Assembly: GCA_016946835.1 (NCBI GenBank)
Contig: JACVTC010000018.1
Span: forward strand, 396,501 to 460,500
Origin: Neocallimastix lanati (nom. inval.)
Taxonomy: Eukaryota > Neocallimastigomycota > Neocallimastigomycetes > Neocallimastigales > Neocallimastigaceae
DNA: 64,000 bases
Reading direction: 5' to 3'
Both the position numbers and the translations under genes were made by a program. Numbering within the stretch: position 1 is the stretch's first letter; every line of letters begins with the position of its first letter. Of this stretch, positions 54,581 through 64,000 are shown piece after piece. A model generated the notes under the pieces. The model saw only the letters and a program-made list of their open reading frames with translations. It made no database searches and was not told the DNA's origin.

Positions 54581-55090
54581 TTTTATTTATTCATTTATTT
54601 ATTATTTATTATTTATTATTTACTATCTATTTTTTATTATTTACTTATTATTCAATTATTTATTATTCAATTATTTATTATTTATTATTTATTATTTATT
54701 ATTTATTATTCAAATATTTATTATTCAATTATTTATTATTCAATTATTTATTATTTATTATTTACTTATTATTTATTTATTATTTATTTATTATTTATTT
54801 TTCAATTATTTATTATTTATTATCTATTATCTATTATTTATTATTTATTATTTATTATTTATTATTTATTATTCAATTATTATTTATTATTTATTATTTA
54901 TTATTTATTATTTATTATTTATTATTTATTATTTATTATTCATTATTTTATTATTTATTATTTATTATTTATTATTTATTAATAAATAATCTTTATTATT
55001 ATTCAATTATTTATTTATTTATTTATTTATTATTTATTATTTATTATTATTATTTATTATTATTTATTATTTATTATTATTCAAGTATTG
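54581..55090. repeat. TTATTTA satellite (reverse orientation of the TAAATAA family)
   Basis: TTATTTA heptamers are broken by TTCAATTATTTATTATTC and TTACTTATT variants, with one ATTTATTAATAAATAATC copy near 54976. This is the complement of the heptamer dominating 20.4-26.1 kb, placed in the gap between G3 and G4. No gene is present. Confidence 0.85.
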
Positions 55091-56532
55091 ATTATTATTA
55101 ATTATTGATTAATAATAATTATTGATATCTATAATTATTATTAAATATTATTATTTTAATATTAATAAACTAATCTTTTTCAATATTTATTATTTTTATT
55201 TTATATATATTTTTTCTTTTAATTATTTAATATATACTTTTTATTATTTATTATTAATTTATAAATTATGTCGTATTAATTATTTATTAATTATTTGTTA
55301 TTACTTATTACTATTTTATTTTTAATATTTAATATTTAATATTTATTTATTTATTATTATTATTTAATTATTTAATAATTATCTAATAAATAATTATATA
55401 TTCATTTAGATAATATTTAATTTATTTATTAAATAAATAATAACATTCATTTAGTATTAATTTTATTACTTATTATTAAAAATAAATAAAATTTTTATTA
55501 ATTAAAAATTTATCTAATAATATTTATATATTCATTTATATATTATTTAATTTATTTATTTAACCTATTAATTTATTTATTTCATATTTAATATTAATAA
55601 AATTTATTAAATATAAATTTATTATTTATATAATTTAATATTCATTAAAATTATAAATAATTTATTTATTTAATAATTAAAATATTCATTTAATTCATTA
55701 TTTACTTATTTAATTATTATTTATTATTATGACTTTTTAATAAACTAACCTTTTCTTTAATTGATATATTATTTATAATTAATTATTATTTATTGTTAAT
55801 TATTAATTATTTTATCACTAATTAATCATTAATAGTTATTAAATATTTGTTATTTATTATTATTATTAATATACAAACCATACTTTTATTTATTATTAAT
55901 TATTTAATATTTAATATTTAATATTTTATATTTTATATATATATTTTTTATTATTTATTAAATATTATTTTTTATTCATTCTTTTGTTTTTCATTAACTT
56001 ATAATGATGGTTTATTTTGAAATAAAAAATATAAAACTAATATAATTTTTTTTATAATATTTTTATTTATTAAGGAATAAATAATAATTTTTTTTTCTTC
56101 TAATTACTTTAATGTTTGTTTATTTTATAACATAAAATAAAAATTTTTTAAAAATTTGAATTAATTTTTTTACTTCATATAAATAAAATTTTTACTTTTT
56201 TTTATTTTTTTTTTATTTTTTTTTTTAATATTAAAAAGTAGTTGTATTATTATTATAATTATTTTAGTAATAAAATATAATATTGAATTCATTTCATTTT
56301 TTTTTTTTTTAAATATTGCTAAATTACATTTATTTACATAATCAAACAAAAACATATATATAATAAAAAATAATTAAATAAAAGATATTACAAAATAAAA
56401 CTTTTAAAACAGTTTCTTCATATTTTTTTTTACTGTTTCCATTAAATAATCAAATATTTGAAAAATATATAAAAACTATTTATTTGTTTCAGTTATAATT
56501 AGTAAATAATAAATAACATCAAATATAAATAT

Positions 56533-56571
<39 letters not shown>

Positions 56572-56617
56572 CTAAAATGAAATAAAAAAAAAAAGAGAGA
56601 CAAAGATTCATAATTTA
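55091..56617. other. AT-rich DNA between the TTATTTA array and the end of G4
   Basis: The sequence is A/T-rich. About 56310-56460 resembles the G3 3' flank. A 38-nt poly(T) tract lies at 56534-56571, 47 nt beyond the G4 stop. On the minus strand an AATAAA hexamer overlaps the G4 stop region. No gene is seen. Confidence 0.6.
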
Positions 56618-58099
56618 TTAGGATAAGGTCTTACATCTGCTGTTGACACAGTCCAATTCTAAGATTTTGGTTTCGTCCAAAGCACTGCCGTTTTTCGGAC
56701 AGGTATCTCCCTTCTCCAGAAGCTTCATCTTAGCGTCCTTACTGGCGTAGACATACTTCAAGTTGTTGGTGTAGTTCGCGTTGATGGTAATGACCTTTTC
56801 CTTCACACTCACAATGGCATAGTCTCGGTCACCGGGGATACCGAAGAGGTTTGAGGAATCCTTCTTAATGAGGTAGTTTCCAGAGGTAGTCGGCGTCAAG
56901 TCAATGGCGTAGGCGACCGTGTCGTAGTTGAGACAGAGGGCCAACTTGCTCTGGTTTAAGAAAAGTTTACCCACGGTGGCCGTGGCACAGGTATTGTCTT
57001 GATCGGTGAGTTCACCACGGCTGCAGTCCAATCCATCGCTACCTGCCTTACAGGAGTAGATGGTTTCCTTGTCGACGATGTAGTAACCGACGTCAAAGAT
57101 TTCACTGCAGACCTCCTTTGCGTTTTCGGGATCGCAGTAGAAGAGGGCGCCTTCCTCCTCCGAAAGCGAGTAATTCTCGGCCTTATTCACCAGATAGTAA
57201 GTTTTTTCACCTATAATTAAAAAATCACAATGATAAAAAAAAAATGGAAAAAAAAATAAAACATTAATACTATTAAGTTATTTAATAATAAATATTTATA
57301 TGACACAAGTAATTCGAATATAAATAAATATAATAATTTTCTATCTATTATTTCTATCTCTTCAATTCATTCATACTATTTATATTTGTACTAAATATAG
57401 ATTTATAACTAAATAAAAAATAGTTCTAATTATTCTCTATATAAAAATTATTGAGAATTATATAAAATATAACTATCTATTTTTTTTTTTTTTATATATT
57501 TATCAATGTAATATTATATATATATATATAATTTTTGGACTATAGTATTTATACTATTTATGTGTACATTATTTATACGTAATAGATATACGTATTACAT
57601 ATACGTAATATTTATATATAATATTTATACATAATATTTATATCTATCAATATTGTACATCAAATATTTTTTTATATAATTTTTATATATATATTATAAT
57701 GTAATATTTAAATATATAATATAATAGAGATATAAAAAATTTTTTTTCACCCATAAATATTATAGATGTATTTTAAATATTTCTAATGTTTTTAAAATAT
57801 CTTAAAAATAGTTATATATCTATACTAATAATAATAATTATAGATTATTTAGAGAAGATATTTTTGTAAATATATATTTATATGATAATATTTCTAATAG
57901 CTATCTCTAATAATGATATATCTAATTGTATTCCATCAATAAAATATTTATTTTTTTTTTTATAGAAAAAAATTTATATATAGAAACAAATCCTATCTAT
58001 TATCTATTTTGTATATGATAATAAAAAATCAATAATATATATGTTTATAAATTATTTATATATCTATCTATCTATATATATATTTTTTGTAAAACTTTT

Positions 58100-58135
<36 letters not shown>

Positions 58136-60247
58136 CTATTAGGGCCTCCTTGAAATACTTACAATTCTCTCCGGTGAACACTTGACATTCTATGCGGAGA
58201 CTGGAGGCACTGGTATCCTCGGCGACCTCCTCCACCGCGATCTCCTTGACCTTCACGTCGGGTGCGACACACTTCTCTCCTTCGGTACATTGGACACATA
58301 CCCCATCGGTATTACAGGCATATTTTGTATCTCCAATTCCACATGCTTTTGTTTCTAAATTATTGTCAAAGCAGTATTCCGTTACATAAGGAGTTATGAC
58401 ATTAGCGTTGCCAAGAAGTATAGAATCATCATTTGTAGAATCACTCACTACAACTAAACCAAAATAATTCTCTTTATTAACGTAATATTTAAAGATACTT
58501 TTACTATAATAATTGACTAAATAAGTTCCTGCTGTTCCTATTACTGATGACTCCTTTGTTTCCTTAAGACAGACCTTCGTATCCTTTGTCAACTGACCAA
58601 TATGACTACTGGAGGAGCAGTCCACGGACGAATCAGGCACGGGAATGGCTTGACATTTACCATAGGTGCATTCAATGTATTCATTGACAGAATCATCTCC
58701 TGCATTCTTATAGTAACCAAGTGATGGTGATAGTACACGTTCACAGTTGGTGCCATCACATTTAATTAAAGTTTTCTCTACATCAATAAAGAATTGATTT
58801 CCAGATAATCCAGCACCATTAGTTAAAGTTTTACAATCAGCTATATCATTACCAGAACATTGGACTAATGAGGTATATAAATGAGTTTCTTTATCCTCAA
58901 TCTTCGGTTTACCATGGACATAGATACCTTCTTTGATGGTGGCCATTTTACTACATTGACCATTTCCATCTCATTGGTAGAAGTAGGACGATTCCAAAAA
59001 GGTGGTGGATACGAATGGAGTACAGACATCCGAGGCGCATTCGAATATCGCTCCGGAATCGGATCCATCGTAGGAAGCGTCTAATTCCACACCGATGCCG
59101 TCACTCTTAATGAGGAAGGTACCCTCCACAGCAGTACAAGTCGATGCCGTAGCGGCCTTTTAAATTTTCATATTATTATCGCCGTCCTTCCAGAAACAGA
59201 AATGATTCAATGCCAGATCGGTTTCAGTACCGGCATTGTCGTATTTACAGGCAGCGGCCGTCGATGTACATTCTGGTATCGATTTTGAAGCGATACATCC
59301 GGTGTTAAAGACGCAAAGTATGTTACGGGCATTCGTACTATCGGTTCCATCAGGATAAAGACCATTGGATGTTTCAGCAAGAGTAGCCTTACTGCATTTT
59401 CCACGATTCTTTTCACAGCTGATTAATTTAGTATTGGGGCTGTAGCCATCGATAAAGTAAATCTTTTTACCTGCTGTCATGTTCTTTATCCGGTCCTCCG
59501 ACACACAGCCATACTTGGAACAGGTGATAATACTCTTGGAGCTGGCATCACTGGCATCAAGATAGGCATGACCTTCAATCATACTTCCAGGAATGGAAAC
59601 CAAATTCGTACCATCATGAACGATTAAAGATAGGGTACTTGGATCACTGGCATCAATATAGGCAGAATTATAACCAGAAATGCCGGTTCGAACGGAATAG
59701 TATTTCGATTTGACACAAGTGATGACATTCGCCGAAGTGGTTACGGAGGCGTCAATAAAGTGACCTTCCGGTATGGATTCCACTTCCTTACAATTATCAA
59801 TATTATTGCCCGAGCATTTCAACAGTTTCTTGTAGGTATGGAAAGGAGCCGTTTGAGAAATTGTGGGAAGTCCCAGAAGGTAGTATCCTAAGGAGATACT
59901 TGCTTTTTTACATGCACCATCCTTGTCACAGACGTATAAGGTATCATCATCAACATAATTAGATTGAATGATCTGAGAGCATTTTCCACTTTCACAAATA
60001 TAAATTAATCCATTTCCAGTATCTATATCTTCTAAAGTATATGTAATTGGAGTTCCAGAGTTTTCTTTTAAAATATACGTGCCATCGCTTTTAACATCAC
60101 ATGATCCTTCACCATCTTTAGATTGGTATATTTTTCCATCTGAATATATACAATATTTATCATTACCAAGTGCAGTTTTACTGCTTTCATTTATATATTC
60201 TGTATAGCACTTGTTGCCACCAATAACTTTTGCACATTGAGTTAATG
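56618..60247 (-). pseudogene. G4: 5'-truncated scaffoldin-like paralogue with two in-frame stops
   Basis: Exons: 60247-58163 and 57210-56618, joined at the same phase-1 split Cys codon as in G2 and G3. The first exon begins at a TATAG acceptor at the place matching the start of G2/G3 exon 4. No signal-peptide exon or exon-3 equivalent is found up to 64000. The frame is open over about 2.1 kb except for TAA at 59162-59160 and TGA at 58973-58971, 189 nt apart. The TGA stands where the repeat pattern expects Cys (Y-Q-stop-D-G-N-G-Q-C). The content is G-Y-Y/Cys units, an FPG-like unit, the acidic linker and the intact C-terminal domain ending L-D-C-V-N-S-R-C-K-T-L-S. A decayed gene is most likely. 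Assembly error or recoding at the stops is less likely. Confidence 0.75.
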
Positions 60248-61640
60248 CTATATATATATATATACGAATTTAAAAGTTAATCAATTGAGTACTAAAAAAA
60301 AAAAAATAAAAATTTTTTTAATCATCATCAAGATTCTCTTCTTTTCCATATTTTTCTTTTACTACTACAAGTTTTAAATACATTACAAATACTAATAATT
60401 ATTATTTATTGTCATGACTTCATGAATAACTTTTTTTTTTATAATCATTTAGTTTTAATTATATTGTCATGATTTCATATAAAACTTATTTTTATTATTT
60501 TTTTTAGTAATTATTATTAACAATTATTATTTAATGTCGTGATTAATATATTATTATATTCATTCAATTATTATTATTAAAAATTATTTATTATAATTAT
60601 TAACTTATTATTTAAATTATGTAATTTTAATTAATAATAATTAATATTTATTGTTATTATTAATTTATTTATAATCATTTATTACTATTATTATTATTAA
60701 CAATTATTATTTATTGTCATGATTAAATTATTTAAATTATTTAATTATAATTAATATTAATTATTATTTTGTTCTTGATTAATTTATTTTTATAATCATT
60801 TAATTATTATTATGATTATTTTTTATTATCCACTAAAATAATATTTTAGGTTCATTATTATTTATTATTTATATATATTAATTAAAATTTTATTTATTCC
60901 TATTTAATCATTAATATAATTTAAAACTATTCTCTAATAATTTTCATTGATATCTAGGATATTTTTTTTATATTATTATCATCATTGCCTTTGATTATTG
61001 CTATTTTTATTATTTATTAGTATTTTATTGACTTTACTTATTTATCTATCCTTTTTCTATCCTTTTATTATTTATAATTAATATTATTTATGATTATTAA
61101 TTACTTATTAACCTAATTATTTATCAATCCTTTTATTATTTATGATTATTATAATTTTATAATTAATAATTTCTAATTGACTTAATTACTTATCTCTTGT
61201 AACGAAATTTTCTGTAAGAATCTATAATTATTTTTAACAAAATAATTATATTTTCTTAGTTAGGTTATAATTAATATAACTTTTATTTAACTCATATTTC
61301 ATTTATACACTTAATTATAATTAATAATTTATTTAATTATATATTAAAATTTTATTTAGTTTAATATTAAAAATTTATTTAATTAAATAATTTTTATACA
61401 TTTAAAATAATATTAAATTTATTTAATTATTCACTTAATTATTAAATTTATTAGTTTTAGTTTTCTCTCACTTATTAAATCATAAACTAAAACACTATTC
61501 TGTATTTTATCATGTATTCTGTATTCTATCATGTATTCTGTATTGTATTAATCATGTATTTTATTATTAATGTATTGTTTTATATTTTTTATGTAAAGTT
61601 CTATAAAATAGAACTAAATAGATTAAATTTTAAATTTTAT
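60248..61640. other. AT-rich DNA upstream of G4, no gene seen
   Basis: Missing 5' exons of G4 would be expected here, given intron lengths of about 1 kb in G2 and G3, but no Cys-rich coding segment is found. The sequence holds several diverged copies of a TTATTATTTATTGTCATGA-like phrase near 60402, 60462, 60528 and 60706. Confidence 0.55.
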
Positions 61641-61928
61641 GATCGAAATAATTTTCATTATTTTATTCTTTTATTTTCGATCATTATATTAGATTAAGTA
61701 ATCGGTTAATTAAGGTTTTTCCAATTACTTCTTAAAAGTAATCGGTTTTACTTAATTAACGCGATGATCGATATGGATAGAATATCGATCAAAAAACTTA
61801 TCTAGGTTTTTCTTCTAGTCTTTTCCTAGATAAGAGATTTGTTAAGATTAGAACCCCTTTTGATTTTAACCTTATTTTGACAAAAAAGTATAAATAAGGC
61901 TCTTGAGTTCTCTTTGAGAAATCAAGAG
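61641..61928 (+). other. Cluster of hairpin-forming inverted repeats
   Basis: Successive inverted repeats are GATCGAAA/TTTCGATC (61641-61648, 61675-61682), AAGTAATCGG with an imperfect partner at 61721-61730, GATCGATAT/ATATCGATC (61766-61774, 61782-61790), and CTTATCTAGG/CCTAGATAAG (61797-61806, 61825-61834). Then come GTTAAGATTA/TGATTTTAAC with G-U pairs (61841-61850, 61861-61870) and CTCTTGA-TTCTC/GAGAA-TCAAGAG (61900-61928). The 12-mer AAGTAATCGGTT is also directly repeated (61696, 61736). It may be part of an LTR or another structured element. Confidence 0.6.
61889..61897 (+). promoter_or_regulatory. Possible TATA box
   Basis: TATAAATAA followed by GGCTCTTGAG sits between two hairpins, in the arrangement often seen at the start of an LTR R region. 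TATA-like strings are common in such AT-rich DNA, so this is weak. Only the mixed-composition surroundings make it worth noting. Confidence 0.25.
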
Positions 61929-62792
61929 TTATTATTATAACAATTATAATATAATAATAATAACAATAGTTTTAACATTTAAAATTTTTAATAAATAATA
62001 AAACAAATTATTTTAATAAAACAAATTTTATAATTAAAACTTTTCCTTATCAATTTTAGTGTTTCGTCTATTATAATTTGTTATAATAAACTCGATAATT
62101 AGAAAGAACCATAGGCAAGTATGATTCTTTTCTAAACCTTTAATATTAGCAGTTAGAGCTAATATTAATGATTAATAATTTAATTATAATTTTTTAATTA
62201 AATTATTACATCTTCAGTGATATTTTATGGTTTATATCTTAATTCTGAATAGGCTCAGAAAGTGATATAACCAATATCAATAATTAAATTTAGAAAAAGT
62301 TGTTTTTGTGATTAAGATTTTAAAAATATGTTTTATCAATATATATTTTATTTATTTTATAAATTATTTTATATACATCTTTTAATTTTATTATTTAAAT
62401 TATTATTTTAATTATTTAATATTATTATTAATATTTAGTTTTTGATTAAAATGAGTAAAAACTATATAAAAACCTGATTATTAAAATAAATAAAATTAAG
62501 AACTATTTATATTAATTTAGTAAATTATACATTTTAAAATTTGTTTACATGTTATAAGTATTTACAATTAATAATATTTTAAAAATTATTATTTCTGTTT
62601 ATTATTTATTTTATTTTTTTTATTATTAAAATATTATTTAATATATTTTTATTTTTATTAATTTATTAATTGTTTATTATTAAACTTTATAAAATTTGTA
62701 CCGTGATATTAATTATATATATATATATTTTTTTTTTAATATAATATGAAATTTATAAATTTCATTATTTATCAATTCCTCCGTGCTTTAGA
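61929..62792. other. AT-rich DNA, no gene seen
   Basis: The stretch lies between the hairpin cluster and the protease-like frame. It contains short mixed patches (for example AGAAAGAACCATAGGCAAGTA near 62101) but no open frame of note. It could be the remainder of an eroded retroelement. Confidence 0.4.
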
Positions 62793-62817
62793 TTGAACTT
62801 CGTCCCTTGAAGTTCAA
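62793..62817. other. 9-bp perfect hairpin with GTCCCTT loop
   Basis: TTGAACTTC pairs with GAAGTTCAA around a 7-nt loop, in a short patch of mixed composition (CCTCCGTGCTTTAGA before it). It lies about 120 bp beyond the 3' end of the minus-strand protease-like frame. It may belong to the same element as the hairpin cluster at 61641-61928. Confidence 0.5.
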
Positions 62818-62940
62818 CATAAAAATATAAATTTTTAAATATTAAATTTTTTTTTTTTTTTTTTTATGTTTTATTATTTTGAATATTTATTAATTTTATT
62901 AGAATTTATGAATAATTTAGTAATATATAATTTTTATTAT

Positions 62941-62963
62941 TTATTTATATTTGTGAAATAAAA

Positions 62964-62996
<33 letters not shown>

Positions 62997-63888
62997 GATA
63001 AAACGTTTGTTTAAAATATTGATTAATTAATTTCATTTTATTGAATATTAATATATTTTCGTAATGCTTATTATTTTTATATTGATTAATGGTATTTCTT
63101 GAAACTTTACTATATAAATTAATTATATAATAATTCCAGAATATATTTTTGAAATATTGTTGTTTATTATTTATTTTTATTCTCTTTAATTTTGCTTTTT
63201 GTTTATCATTTGAATTATTTTTATTCATTATTGCATGTTCTTTGGAATTAATTTTAGTTTTGTTAATTTGATTTATTTTTGCCTTTGTATTTCCATTATA
63301 TTTATTAGCACCTTCTTTATTTAATGATAAATTATTTTTGTTTTCTGTGTTGATACTGTTTTGATTAATTTTGATATTTTCTTTAGGTTCTTCTTTTTCC
63401 TTATTTTCTTCTTTAAAGTATATTTTATTAAATATTTCTTCTGAATACAGAGTAATGGGAGGCGCAATTTGGACATAGTTCACTTCTTCTTTATTTAATA
63501 TTTGTTTAAAAGATAAATAATCTTCATCGTCTATGAGTAGTTTATTTTCTTTTTGAGTAGAAGCACTAAGTATTACATCATAGGAGTGGTCGGCTTCATC
63601 TACGATCCAAAATGTTTCTTTAATTTTTAATGAATTATTTAAATTCTTAAATGTTATTTCTAGATTAATTTTACTATCTGTTTTATTTATATATTTATTA
63701 TTTAAATTATAATATATAATATCTTTTTTTATTATTTTATCTCTATACATTAGATTTTTAATAAATTTTTTTGTTACTATGTTATTATTATTTATTCTAT
63801 CTACATATACTTTTGCAAGATGTTTATTTATTACACCATATACAGGTGGTATATAACTACTAGTTCTAATAAAATTTATTTCGATCAT
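62941..63888 (-). mobile_element. Degenerate retrotransposon aspartic-protease-like reading frame
   Basis: A 315-codon frame starts at the ATG at 63888. Residues about 15-115 resemble a retropepsin of LTR retrotransposons. A segment N-K-H-L-A-K-V-Y-V-D-R-I-N-N-N-N-I-V-T-K-K-F-I stands where V-D-S/T-G…I-S/T-x-x-F is expected. Downstream, S-Y-D-V-I-L-S-A-S resembles the usual Y-D-V/I-I-L-G motif. The catalytic D-S/T-G reads D-R-I, so activity is unlikely. The rest is Lys/Asn-rich, and the frame runs into an A-tract (T-run at about 62968-62996 on +). No reverse transcriptase or integrase is seen. The assignment rests on motif resemblance only; a host Asn-rich protein is possible. Confidence 0.4.
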
Positions 63889-64000
63889 TTTTTTTTGGTA
63901 TTTTTTTTTTTTTAATTATTATTATTTGTTTTTATTTATTTACTTATTTGAATTCATTTTATTTCATTAATTTAATTATACTATTATATTTAATTTATAC

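Noticed and set aside
56534-56571. Poly(A) on the G4 strand as evidence that G4 is a processed (retro-copied) pseudogene
   Set aside because: G4 keeps a 952-nt intron at the conserved place and shares non-coding 3' flank with G3, so it arose by DNA duplication. Poly(T) tracts of this size are common across the window.

Overview
The sequence looks like nuclear DNA of an anaerobic gut fungus (Neocallimastigomycota, the Neocallimastix/Piromyces/Anaeromyces group). Reasons: extreme AT richness, kilobases of A/T-only satellites and homopolymers, spliced genes with GTAAGT-type donors and AG acceptors, and giant secreted Cys-rich repeat proteins of the kind called fungal scaffoldins (ScaA) in the cellulosomes of these fungi. 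The organism and family assignments are inferences; no search was run.

Layout: (1) 11-19071, plus strand: a giant gene (G1), six exons, predicted about 6,205 residues once seven single-base insertions are discounted. It has a signal peptide, a long array of GYY/Cys repeats, an acidic hinge, a Thr-rich stalk and a GPI-type tail. (2) 19072-26861: a convergent intergenic AT desert with TAAATAA satellites, a higher-order repeat, a recurring palindromic motif and one roughly 260-bp island of ordinary complexity. (3) 26862-37583, minus strand: G2, seven exons, 2,218 residues. (4) 37584-42258: intergenic with AAT and TAAAA arrays. (5) 42259-53166, minus: G3, seven exons, 2,166 residues. (6) 53167-56617: intergenic with a TTATTTA array and a tRNA-like T-arm scrap. 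(7) 56618-60247, minus: G4, a 5'-truncated paralogue with two in-frame stops. (8) 60248-64000: AT-rich DNA with a dense hairpin cluster, a TATA-like site and a degenerate retrotransposon-protease-like reading frame.

How the genes fit together: all four large genes are built from the same two modules, a short unit with G-Y-Y then two close cysteines, and a longer unit containing F-P-G. G1 alone carries a membrane/wall-anchoring tail. G2, G3 and G4 end instead in a shared domain of about 200 residues with no anchor. The window therefore looks like a scaffoldin cluster with one anchored giant and a tandem family of soluble relatives, presumably secreted surfaces that gather dockerin-bearing plant-cell-wall-degrading enzymes. 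No enzyme and no fungal dockerin (CBM10-like) is seen here.

Exon structures of G1-G3 were built by hand from splice sites and reading phase. The summed exon lengths are divisible by three in G2 and G3, and in G1 after removing seven inserted bases, which supports the models. The first coding exons of G2 and G3 are the least certain parts.
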